From Trissonchulus latispiculum (taxonomy: Eukaryota > Nematoda > Enoplea > Enoplida > Ironidae), in NCBI GenBank assembly GCA_030248195.1, contig JASAND010028127.1, forward strand, positions 1 to 64,000: 64,000 bases of DNA, read 5' to 3'. The notes under the pieces are model-generated. The model had not been told where the DNA came from and did not search any database. It worked only from the letters and a program-made list of their open reading frames with translations. Position 1 is the first letter of the stretch, and every line of letters starts with the position of its first letter. Positions 44,947 through 57,725 of this stretch are shown here, piece by piece. A program made the translations under genes and the position numbers.

Positions 44947-46317
44947 TCAGTTTTGACCACCTAACCCCTTGCCCTTCAGAAATCTTGATAAATCTACATT
45001 TTTGGCCAGAAGATTAGTAAAACTAGTTATATTTGGCGCTAACACCACATTAGGAGGTAGTGAATTCCAAATTTTAATTATTCTACAATGAAACAGATTT
45101 TCTAAAGAGTTGTTAGAAGTTCTTAGCGGTAGTTTTAGACGGAAAGCGTGGCTACGTGTGACTGATAACGGTGCGAAAGAAAAAAGTTCATTAAAGTCAA
45201 TGTCTATTAAACCATGAACAATCTTGTAAGTCAATTTTAGGTCCTGCAAAATTCTACGATACTCAAGACTTTGCAACCCAGCAGCTTTTAACCGTTCGGT
45301 GTAAGATAGTGCCTGTAATCCAGGGATACGTTTAGTAAAGCTACGTTGGATTTTTTCAATCATATTTATATCTTTATGTAAAAAAGGTGACCATACACTG
45401 GAGCCAGATTCCGAAATAGGCCTAACATAGGTTTTAAACATTTTGATTAAAAAATCTCTATTTCGCGACTTAAAGCCGCGAAAAATCATGGCCTGTACAA
45501 ACATACATTTCTTGTATACCTCTCTGCAATGTTCTGAAAACTTTAGGTTATGTGACAATGTAAAACCGAGATCTTTCATAGTTAATTTACAAGGCAATTC
45601 TTCGGCATTAATAGTATATCTGGCAGGTTGTACGTAGCCTCCAAATACACATACTGAACACTTTTGAATGGCAAGGGATAATTGCCATTTTTGAGACCAC
45701 TCATACAACCTGACAAGATCTTCCTGAAGAAACAAATTTACCGCAGATTTTTTATCCACTCCAGAGTACAGTTTTACATCATCAGCATAAATCATAATTT
45801 CTGAATGTTGCACACAGTCTACAATATCATTTATATATATTAAAAACAGAATTGGTCCTAAAATAGTCCCTTGTGGAACCCCACTTTTAACGTCACATAA
45901 ATTTGATTTTGACCCGTCAACATCCACAAATTGTGTGCGACCCTGTAAGAAAGAGCTAATCCACTTTACTAGTCTTCCTTTAAAGCCATATTTTTCCAAT
46001 TTATATATTAACTTAATATGAGAAACAGTGTCAAAAGCTTTAGCAAAATCAAGATAACAACAGTGTACTGTCCTACCAGAGTTCATAATATTGAACCAAT
46101 CAATTAACGAGCCTAAGACATTGCTAACAGTTGACCGCTTCTTCAAAAAACCATGTTGCTGGCTTGATAATAAGCGGTTTGCATGTAAAAAATTTACGAT
46201 TTCATCACGAATAATACTTTCCATAACTTTACAACAAACAGCAGTGAGACTAACTGGTCTATAGTTAACTGGATCGGAGTTTTCGCCTTTTCTTTTTTAT
46301 AAATTGGAATGACTTTA
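44947..46317 (-). pseudogene. CR1/jockey-like LINE reverse transcriptase fragment
   Basis: Open for 425 codons from ATG 46224 to the stop at 44947. It shows non-LTR RT blocks: CCYLDFAKAFDTVSHIKL, GVPQGTILGPILFLIYINDI, catalytic YADD in IMIYADDVKLYSG, and the C-terminal part typical of these ORF2 proteins (ERLKAAGLQSLEYRRILQDL). The reading extends upstream as NYRPVSLTAVCCKVMESII. There is a one-base shift at an A-run near 46297, and then it is cut off at the (TA)n array (46318), so endonuclease and ORF1 are missing. 5'-truncated and nested in the hAT-like element. Confidence 0.85.
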
Positions 46318-47957
<1,640 letters not shown>

Positions 47958-49399
47958 CGCATAATAACAAGTTTTATTCCTACACTAAAATAGCGCGTTA
48001 AATACCACTTATATAATATATATTATATAATTATATAATACATTATATTAGCGCAGTGCGCGAAATTTTCTTTCTGGACACAACTTTTCTTAACAGAAAT
48101 AAAATTAGCTGGACAAGTTTGACACAGCCCAACCCTGGCATACGCACATTTATGTCGTATCCATTTTCTCTGGATGAACTGTTTATTCTATAAGAGGACA
48201 TGAGTTTTCGTTTAACGAAAATTTTCAAAATTTGAATGTTATCACTGTTCCGTAAGTTCCATACCAAGAATTGGATTCCACTTAGATAAAAAGGTGTAGC
48301 TCGGTGTTACACTCTTAGAAATGTTCCAGTAGAAAGTACTGGAATCTTAGTAATTTCCTACTAAAGTGCTCCAGTGCGATAAAGACATAGCGGAGCGATT
48401 AGTATTTTCCTACTAAAGTAGTCCAGTATTTTAAAAACTACTGGAAATAGCTAGTAAACTTTACTAGATAATCTATGTAGAACACTTTACTGCTTTGACA
48501 TACTAACTACTGGAATTTCCAGTAGTTTCTACTAGATATTTAGTATTATATACTGGACCCCCCAAAAATTTTCTCTGAACTAAATTGTATGCGTTTCAAC
48601 CTTCACTCCATTCATAATGGGCGATTTTCCCAACGTTGGAAAATCCCCCGCGTTGCCTTCCCCGCCGTCAGCACCCACGCAGGTGCACAACGGCTACAAA
48701 AATGAGCCCGTTAACTTCTGGTGTTACAGAAGCAGAGACCAGGACAAATGACTTCCCCAAAATCTGATCGCTGAAAACTTGTTCGTTTATCCCCTTATAT
48801 ACTCTCATTGCAGCATCAGCGTATCGAGTACTTTTGTACTGGATTGTCCAGTAGCTTTAACAAGATAATCCAGTATTATATACTGGACCCCCAAAAATAT
48901 TTGGGGGATGAAACTACTGGATTTTCCAGTAATTTTTACTAGTTTCTCCAGTAATATCTACTGGTCTCCTTAAAAACCCCGAGCACGAAAAATACTGGAT
49001 TTTCCAGTAATTTTTACTGGTTTCTCCAGTAATATCTACTGGACTCCTGAAAAACCCCGAGCACGAAAAATACTGGATTTTCCAGTAATTTTTACTGGTT
49101 TCTCCAGTAATATCTACTGGACTCCTGAAATACTCCGAGCATCAAAAATACTGGATTTTCCAGTAATTTTTACTGGCTTCTCCAGTAATATCTACTGGAC
49201 TCCTGAAAAACCCCGAGCACGAAAACTACTGGATTTTCCAGTATTTTCTACTGGTTTCTCCAGTAATATCTACTGGACTCCAGAAATGCCCCGAGCACCA
49301 AAAATACAGGATTTTCCAGTAATTTCTTCTGGTTTTGCCAGTAATACATATCTCCTGGATTCCTAAAATACTCCGGTCACCAAAAATATGGTTAATGCT

Positions 49400-50750
49400 C
49401 ATGAGTATGCAGTGCTTTTTTATTAGTTATTAGGTAACATTGGTACGTACTTCGTTGTAAATTCACGTAGTGTTGTTTGTGTTGTGCTGTGTTAACGTTT
49501 GTTTTCCGGAAAAAGCATTGAAACCGCTATATATACAGATAAATTGCAGTTGAGAATTATGTTCATCATTACTGATCTCTCTTGATGACATGGAATATAA
49601 GCAAACTTAGACAGTCAGTCGTCTAACGGTAGCTCCAATTTCTGTTCCTTTTACTCTTTCAATCAGCAACCCGTCGAAGTTCTTTAGTTTTGTCTTTTAA
49701 GAGCAGAACATCAACCAACCAAACCTTAAGGTATCACACAAATTATGCAAAACTAACTTTAATTTCTGTCGACGACCAAAAACCTTAATTTCATTGGTTA
49801 AAACTACACAGGATCCGTTTAAAATTCACTGGCTTTCGATTTTAATAGGATTGAACAAAAACGATTCAAATTTTTGTAGCAGCAAAGCCGATACTTCCAG
49901 TTACTGGTGTATCTACCTTGCCATACACTATGAATCAGCATTCTAATTTAAACACTTGCAGTAAATGCAGACATCTTTACGACTGACTTCATGTTATTCT
50001 CAGCATAAAATAATGCAGCTTACTTTTAAATTGTTAGAAAACTTATAGTAACGTAATAAACGCGTGTTAGGGCATATATATTAAGAACTTAAGGTGGTGA
50101 TTCCTTTTTGGTACATATATGTCATTGGTTGGCGGCTCAATTCCAGATGAAACAACTTGATGGAACTTTCAAAACAAGTTCCTTGAGCATTCTAACACTC
50201 TCCGCACATTCCGCTTCAAAAATTTGACATTTGCTTTCAGGACAGTTTTTATCAGTTTTAGAAATTGGACAGCAGTTGCATATACTGTAGCTATATATAT
50301 TCATTTGAAAGACCTCGTTGTGCTTTATATTTTTGAGTTTTGAAGCGATGTTTTCGCTTTGCGCTATTGTGAGATAGAGACAGTCTTCTTATTTTGCCCT
50401 CCGAAAGCTGTCATTTTTGCAGAAATCAAATATTGCATTACTTGTTAAGCGACGCAAACCGTCTCAAACTCTGCAAAAGCCAAAATTAGTTTCATTGTTT
50501 TCCTAAAAGAAAAAATATTAGGCTATGTTTTGATAGAAATGAATTCTTAACTCCAAGTAATAAATGAGTAATAATGGTTCAAAGTTGATGACTCCAAAAG
50601 GAATCACCACCATACAAATTCTTAGAAATATTGCCAACTTCTTTTGGAAATAAAAATGATTAATGGAATCCAGCATTTCTTGCTGTCAGATTGCATAAGT
50701 ACATAAGTAGAATTTAGTCTGCTCTAAGCACCATTGGAACGGCCAAATAT
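49400..50750. other. Centre of the foldback element, no gene
   Basis: Non-repetitive AT-rich sequence with stops in all frames. No RNA gene recognised. Confidence 0.5.
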
Positions 50751-51470
50751 TTCATTTCGTGTTCAGAGTGTTTTACGAGTCCAGTAGATATTATCATTAT
50801 CAATCAGTTATGGGAAAACCACTACTTTTGCGTTTCGGTATATTTTAAGACTCCAGTATATATTTTTGGTGACCGGAGTATTTTAGGAGTCCAGGAGATA
50901 TTACTGCTAAAACCAGAAAAAAATTACTAGATAATCCTGTATTTTTGGTGCACGGGATATTTTTGGAATCCAGTAAATATTTCTGGAGAAACCAGTAGAA
51001 ATTAGTGGAAAATCCAGTATTTTTGGTGCTCGGTGTATTTCAGGAGTCCAGTAGATATTACTGGAGAAACCAGTAGAAATTTGTGGAAAATCCAGTATTT
51101 TTGGTGCTCGGTGTATTTCAGGCAGGGTTCATGCGGACTTCTGGATTTCATTTTCCCGGTTTTTCCCGGTTTTTCCAGGTTTTTCATACCCATTTTCCCG
51201 GTTTTTCTTACAGTAAATTGCAGCATATTTACAAAATTATACGTAATTATAGAAGCGATTGTACCATTTTTGGGTCCATTTCGAGCATTCTAGCTATCGA
51301 ACGCAATATATACATCTCTTAATTAATTAATCTTAATTATATCTTAATCAATTAATAGTAACAAACTGATGCCAAAAACGGACTTTAGATTCGTGTTCTG
51401 CGACCCAAAATACCCATACTAAATTAGTGTGAAAGGTTGAAATCAGGATCTGAAAGATGTGAAGAAAAGT

Positions 51471-51545
51471 GTCCAGGGCGGGGATCGAACCGCCGAGCTT
51501 TGGATCTGTAGTCGAGAACTCTACCACTGAGCCACACCCCCGGAC
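51471..51545 (-). ncRNA. tRNA-like sequence in the left terminal repeat
   Basis: On the minus strand it begins GTCCGGGGGTGTGGCTCAG. RNA polymerase III A box TGGCTCAGTGG and B box GGTTCGATCCC are intact and correctly spaced. The ends GTCCGGG and CCTGGAC pair. The sequence is closest to a cysteine tRNA in memory, with ACA at the anticodon position. The anticodon and T stems have mismatches and an extra base, so it is probably not a working tRNA but may still be transcribed. Confidence 0.65.
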
Positions 51546-51956
51546 AAGGAGACTAGATTATTACACTGATTTCAACCTTTCTGGGTTGCTGATATTTAAC
51601 ATACTCCCCTTGCTAATTGAAATTCGGCCTCGAATTTCCAGGAATTGCAGGTCGGTCCTCAAATCCAAGTACCATGTGGTGTAAGGGCGGCTCCCCGGCT
51701 GCCTCCTAACCCGAGGCCATATATACTTCTTTCTTCTTCAAAGCCGGGAGCCTTTACAAATCAAAGAACCATACAACCATATACAATAACCCTTAGCACC
51801 ACGAGGACCACAATATACCAAACCATCTATCTTGACCTGCAATTCCACCATTCCCAGGCATCACAAACGACTTCATCTCCTCAGAGCGGTAAGGACACGG
51901 CACGGTCGCCAAATGTGAAAGGTTGAAATCAGGATCTGAAAGATGTGAAGAAAAGT

Positions 51957-52031
51957 GTCCAGGGCAGGGATCGAACCGCCGAGCTTTGGATCTGTAGTCG
52001 AGAACTCTACCACTGAGCCACACCCCCGGAC
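51957..52031 (-). ncRNA. tRNA-like sequence in the right terminal repeat
   Basis: Same as the left one with one base change next to the B box (cagggcaggg). Both boxes are intact. Confidence 0.65.
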
Positions 52032-54838
52032 AAGGAGACTAGATTATTACACTGATTTCAACCTTTCTGGGTTGCTGATATTTAACATTAGATACGAAAA
52101 ATTGATACAGTTGCGAACCAGAAAAATTAGAAAAATAATACCAAATTTAATTGCTTTTTTGAAATTGGGGTATTTTGTGAATAATTTCTATAATGTGCAA
52201 TTCAAATCTTTCTACTCGCCAGGGATGGACACCCAAAGTCAACAGCAAAAAACGGAGTATTACGTTTTGTTAATTTGTCTTCGTAGTTTTAGTAAAAATG
52301 CCGTTTATTCGATAGGCAGAAGTTGGAAAATTTTGAAAGATAATTATAGGTTTCCAACTTTCCAAGATAATCTAAAAAATTTAAAAAATTCGTTAAAATG
52401 GACTAAATTCTAAATTTTTCAAAATTGTACTCTTCATTCATTTTTCTGAATGTAATTTTTATTAGCAAACGTCCAAAATAGTTTTTTCAGAAATTCAGTT
52501 TTGCTTTAATTTCAAGGTGCAATATAATATGGGCACCGGATATCCGGAGAATAGCTGATTTGAGAAAAAATATCCGGACATAAGTTAACATTTTAGACAA
52601 AGTTACGAACACCAAACTATGCAATTTTGACAAATATTGAAATTTTTAAACAATATTTTTACAAAAAGTTCTCAGCTTCTGTGAAATATTTTTTGAAACC
52701 AACACTGTACCTTGGCATGATGACTGAAACTATATATACGACGCAGCGAAAATTGAAATTTTAACTGAGAAATAAAAATATTTTTGAACTTAGGTTTTGC
52801 ATAGGCGGATAACCGAACATCCGTTAACGTAAAATATTCATAATTTTGGTTAAATTTTACAATACGGGGTCTTGGGGGGGAGAGCCATAGCCACAATTAA
52901 GAAATTTTTTCAATAAAGTATATAATTCTTTAAAGCTTTTTTATTTTGAAGATGAAGAGTCAAGATAATTTTTAGCAATCACAAAATTTTACTGCAAAAA
53001 ACTGGAGCAAAAACGGAAACGGAAAATCTATTTCCGCAATAACTTTTTACCGAAAAAACCATCCGTGCTGTTCCCACCAGCTTGCTATAATCCAACCTTC
53101 ACAATTTCAATAAGCATGAATATGCAAACGCACGTAATAACTATATGCAACAATATTATGCAACGTTATTCGTTGTTTCAAAAAAATAATTGTGGGTCAA
53201 ATTCTGGGTTTTTTGCGCCACAAACTGCGAAATTACGCAATTTTTTCTGAAATACGCAAAAAATTTTGGGCCGCTGCGCCACAGTACGCAAAAATTTTAG
53301 AGCCAAAGTATGCTTAAAAAATGCGATTTGCAATCAAAAATTTTAAAATTCTCCTAATTTTTGTTGGGGGCTGCCGCCCCCAGACCCCCGCCTTGTGTGT
53401 ACATTTGCTTATTTGAATTTACTCCAAAACTTTATGGTTGTTTGTTGTTAATTGATGTTGATGCTAATGCGTTGTATTGTATCAGCTATGTTTTGTTTTC
53501 CACTATATAATTCAACAAGTGCCTTTGCAAAATTGTTTGGGGCATCAAAGCATTTTATACAACACATCAAGTGCAGGAACCGTATATATATACATACGTT
53601 GATTAAAAAATGAAAATTGTAGATGTATATAATCTGTTCAGCTCTACGAAACTTACGCCTCGCACGTGGCCGCACAATTTTCTTGGAATACACGAAAATG
53701 GACGGTTTCTGGATCAACTATTTATTAATTTGTTGTAAAGTTTTGAACTACAAAAGACATTCTTGAAAAATTTTTGCGCCTTCGGCGCATCTACGTAATT
53801 GTTCTTATTTCGTTTCCAGCTTTAACGTTAGCGTTCTTTCTTTAGCGTATTTGTCTCTGATCTTTTTTCAATGTCGTCAAAACGACATAATGTTAAATAA
53901 TCATAACACGTTGTATTCATTTATTTGACCGTCAAATTTAGGAATTTTGCGTAAGGACAAGCTAGGCCTCAAAACTTAGTTCGCTTACATTCAGTTTCAA
54001 ATTTTTAAAATTAGTAAAAATTATTTTGGCAGAAGCAGGCAGGTTGCCTCAAAGTATGAGATGATACGTTTCAATTTCTGAGACAATTCTGTACCAATGA
54101 TCCAATTAGAAACCTGAAAACCAAAAGTGACAAAAATTAAGAAGGAACTTGAGAAGTGATCACAGAATTTGGAAAGCGGCCTTATCGTGAAGAAAGTAGT
54201 TGGAATTAAAAGAAATGCAAGTTTTATGGGGAAAACTTGAAATTATTTTTAAAATTTTAGCTGAAATTCATTAATTTGCACCAAAAATACAAAAAATTTC
54301 TCTGACTTTCTCATTTTCCCGGTTTTTCCCGGTGTTTCACGATTTTCCCTGATATTCCCGGTTTTTCCCGGTCGCATGAACCCTGTTCAGGAGTCCAGTA
54401 GATATTACTGGAGAAACCAGTAGAAATGACTGGAAAATCCAGTATTTGTGGTGCTCGGGGTATTTCATGAGTCCAGTAGATAGTACATGGGAAAAGTAGT
54501 AAAAAGTACTGGAAAATCCAGTATTTTTGTGTTACGACACATTGTAGGAGTTTGGTGCAATTTAATACTGGATCCAGTACAAATTACTGGAAAATCCAGT
54601 AAGTTGAATAACCCAAATTCAGTAAATGTTACTAATATATTTAGTAGAAACTACTGGAAAAACCAGTAATTTCTTACTAAGACATTTCCAGTACTTATTA
54701 CTGGACTACCTCCAGTACTTATTACTCCACCATCCAGTCAAATCTACTAAAGTCTTTAGTATTTCTGAGCTACTGGAGTTGTTCCAGTAGAAACTACTAA
54801 AGTATTTCTTAGAGTGTAGTAAGTTTCTACAGCCTTAA

Positions 54839-56059
54839 GGGGGGGGCTACTAAACGTTTGCCCCGACTTTGTCCGATTGGCCTACTTCTTGACGAGGATA
54901 TAGAGCATGGGTGTGGTCAAAAAAATATCGGGTACTGAGATCTTAGCTGCCTTCCAGCCATGTGCAGCCGTCGCGTTTGTGTGCCCGACCCCCCATTTTT
55001 CGCAACTACCAATATAATTAATTAAGAATTTCTTCTGACTGCTAGGCCCAAGCTTCAAAGCTGTTATTCGCCAATATGATGTGGCACATATGTCCCTACC
55101 TGCAGAAAAATACTAGATGTCTGTATCTTATCTGCATCTAAGGGAATTACTCTTCAAAGTTGAAGTTTCGGCAAAAATTTAAAAATTTTTGGCTAACGAA
55201 AGGAAACTTTTATTACTGGTGCGAGCTATACAGCTGTAATTTGGCATAGAAGGAGGCCCTATAGGAGTACTCATTTGTGCCAAACGGCAAGAAATTCTGG
55301 CGCGTGAAAAATTTTTTATGTTAACTTTAATCTTCAAAAATTTCCAAAAACGCATTTTTTGGGGAACGGTACCGCAGAAATCGAAAAAATCAAAATTTTT
55401 GAAATTAAAATTTTTTGAGATATTTGAACTCAGCGAGGTCGAAAACACCCCCACAAAAGATTTCAGCTCGATTAGTGAAGGTTTGCGACTTCTATGGCTG
55501 CAGAGGATCGCTGCAAGCCTCTGCACAGGATCCGACAGACTGAAAATGGCGGTTTCGGCATTTTTTGAAGATTAAAGTTGACAAAAATTTTTTCACGCGG
55601 CAGAATTTCTTGCCATTTGGCACAAATGAGTACTCCTATAGGGCCTCCTTTTATGCTAGATTACAGCCTTATAGCTCGCACCAGTAATAAAATTTTCCTT
55701 TCGTTAGCCAAACATTTTTAAATTTTTGCTGAAACTTTAACTTTGAAGAGTAATTGCCTTAGATGCAGATAAGATACAGACATCTAGTATTTTTCTGCAG
55801 GTAAGAACATATGTGCCAAATCATATTGGCGAATAACAGCTTTGAAGCTTGGGCCTAGCATTCAGTAGAAATTTTTAATTATATTGGTAGTTGCGAAAAA
55901 GGGGGGTCGGGCACATAAACGCGACGGCTGCACACGGATGGTGGGCAGATAAGATCTCAGTACCCGATATTTTTTTGACCACACCCATGCTCTATATCCT
56001 CGCCAAAAAGTAGGCCAATCGGACAAGTCGGGGCAAGTCGATTTTAGTAGCCCCCCCCC
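54839..56059. mobile_element. 1.2-kb near-perfect palindrome flanked by TTAA
   Basis: TTAA at 54835-54838 and 56060-56063. The arms of about 510 bp are inverted and highly similar from the outer C/G runs ('ggggggggctactaaac') to about 55330/55560. A loop of about 200 bp lies between. Matching landmarks are 'gaggatatagagcatgggtg', 'aatactagatgtctgtatct' and 'gagtactcctatagggcctc' and their complements. Small indels and substitutions distinguish the arms. No transposase. TTAA target suggests piggyBac- or Kolobok-type mobility. Confidence 0.85.
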
Positions 56060-56063
56060 TTAA

Positions 56064-57297
56064 ACTAGATTCCTTGTCTACCTGATTAATTTCTACTGCC
56101 TATCTATCGACCTTATCAATCTCAAAAGCCACCTAGTTTATCTAACATTTAATCTCAAAAGGGTTGCAAATTATCAGAAACAAGAAAATGTATACAAGAC
56201 TGAAAACAGATTATGGAATTAATACAATACATATACTATCAACAAAATTGTAGAGACCAACAGAAAACCAACAAAAACAACACACTGAAATTGATAAAAT
56301 AACAAAAATTTCCCTACCAGTTGCCCCCATTTAAATTGCCGTCTCAAGACCAAACCAGAGAAATTCTTCCGATTGCGGCAAAACGGAAAAAAGGAACCAA
56401 TATGGTAAACAACGCAGATCACAAAAGAACAAAGCCAGTAAAGAAACAGTCAGTAAAGCAAGAAAGTCAAAAACCCAAACTTCTCAATGCGCTCTAGGGT
56501 GGGAAGGGCTAATTTCATTATTATACGGATACTTTAACCAGTCCTAATTTTTTTAAATTTCCAGAATTATCCAACAGGAATATGATTCTGCGAAAAAACA
56601 ACAAAACATGGACATTTTTGTGAAGTGAACCTCCACTATTGTCGGGTATAGATTATAAAGTCTAAGAGAAAACGATACATTAGAATTGCAACGCTTATTA
56701 AAGGTGGCACGATAACACAATCGTTTTCAATATTATGCTTTGCAGAACGGAAAATTAATACCCTTATAGCATGTGACTCATATCTACAGAAACAGGTTAC
56801 ACAGGGAGAAATTTAATCATAATATAATATCAGTTCATAACAAGTAGTGCCCAAAACGGGCATGATTCCTCGACCGACAACTGTCTGCATCCAATTTTTG
56901 ATTCAATATTGTTTGAATCTTCTGAGTGCCAGTGACTATCACAAAATTTCTTTTGCAAAGGTCCTAATAGATGGTATTTAAAGTGTATGTTAATTAACAC
57001 TCTGTTTTTGTTCTCTGTTGATATGACACTGTAGCGCCAAGTCCTCGGTTAAGTGTGTCGACATATGTGTTGATGTGCCTGCGTTCCTAACCTGAAAACT
57101 CATTTTGCACCAATCCGAGTTGGAGTATTTTCCAGCTAACACCCGCTGAATGTTTTTCACAAATGATGCTTTGACGTTCATCTTCTAATTGTTTCAATTG
57201 TTTTGAATTTTGTGAAGTAATTGTAGCCAAAAGCATCATGATTTAGAAAAAGAAAGAAGGACTTGAAAATGCCTCCAAGTTATAGTTATCTAAAAGC
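56064..57297. other. Intergenic, nothing recognised
   Basis: Open frames up to 67 codons without domain. The window between the palindrome and the next repeat shows no RNA gene or host exon. Confidence 0.5.
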
Positions 57298-57725
57298 CTG
57301 TTTCTTAAAAGATTAAAATAGTCGGATTTAATGAATTAAAACTCTACCGGATTAAAACTCTGCCGGATTAAACTGTGAACGGCTGTTTCTTTAATGCAGG
57401 ATTAAACGGATTACATTGATTATATTTGACTCGTTTAATCCGACTATTTTTAATTTTCTGCTAAATCAGTTAATTTTAACAAATTTAATCCGCGTAGCTA
57501 CACCAGGAATAAAAACTAGTTGAAAATACAGTAATACAATAATTACTCTTTTAAGGAACAGAGAACTAACTTAACTAACGAAATTAACTCTTCCATTTTT
57601 AATTCGACGTGAGAATAAAGAAACAGGATTAAATTTGAACATTTTAGTCCTAGTTGCATTAAAGAAACAGGGTTAAATTTTAATCCGCTTTTAATCTAAT
57701 CCGTTTAATCTTTAAAAAATAGGGC
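57298..57725. repeat. GGATTAAA repeat, likely MITE
   Basis: Left end 'cctgtttcttaaaagattaaa', right end complement 'ccctattttttaaagatta' are imperfect inverted repeats. The interior has ggattaaa words in both orientations and 'ggctgtttctttaatgcagg'. Same family as 41863-42045. Confidence 0.6.

Larger units (their letters stand above)
51428..52087. mobile_element. Complete 660-bp element with 174-bp terminal direct repeats (TRIM-like)
   Basis: Two 174-bp direct repeats, 51428-51601 and 51914-52087, start TGTGAAAGG and end TTTAACA (TG...CA) and differ at one base (g at 51480, a at 51966). The whole is flanked by TTAG on both sides (51424-51427, 52088-52091), so it inserted as one unit. The interior is 312 bp with the 13-bp inverted pair ggaattgcaggtc/gacctgcaattcc and no protein domain. 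Each terminal repeat itself has inverted ends GAAAGGTTGAAATCAG/CTGATTTCAACCTTTC. I could not identify a convincing primer site or polypurine tract, so LTR-retroelement status is not proven. Confidence 0.8.
51123..54385. mobile_element. TIR element with 6-bp TSD nested in the foldback arm
   Basis: Ends CAGGGTTCATGCG and its complement, flanked by TTCAGG on both sides (51117-51122, 54386-54391). The empty site 'tatttcaggagtcc' is visible in neighbouring repeat units (51046-51060). The 6-bp duplication does not fit canonical hAT (8 bp). 'ttttcccggtttttcccgg' occurs near both ends in the same orientation. A 108-codon open stretch at 52088-52413 (Lys/Asn-rich) could be a transposase remnant, but I recognise no motif. 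53340-53400 has a 'gggggctgccgcccccagac' palindrome. Confidence 0.8.
48310..54816. mobile_element. Foldback-like MITE with TA target and tandem palindromic arms
   Basis: Ends CACTCTTAGAAAT and its complement ATTTCTTAGAGTG, flanked by TA on both sides, as in Tc1/mariner-type insertions. The left arm (48310-49390) holds about six tandem units of about 75-80 bp with 'ggattttccagtaa' and 'ctccagtaatatctactgg'. The right arm (50760-51122 and 54386-54816) carries the same units inverted. The centre (49400-50750) is AT-rich without a gene. The right arm is interrupted by the element at 51123-54385. Net length without it is about 3.2 kb. Confidence 0.8.

Noticed and set aside
51471..52031. Two functional tRNA-Cys genes
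   Set aside because: Stem mismatches, an extra T-arm base and location in terminal repeats of a mobile element argue for tRNA-derived sequences.
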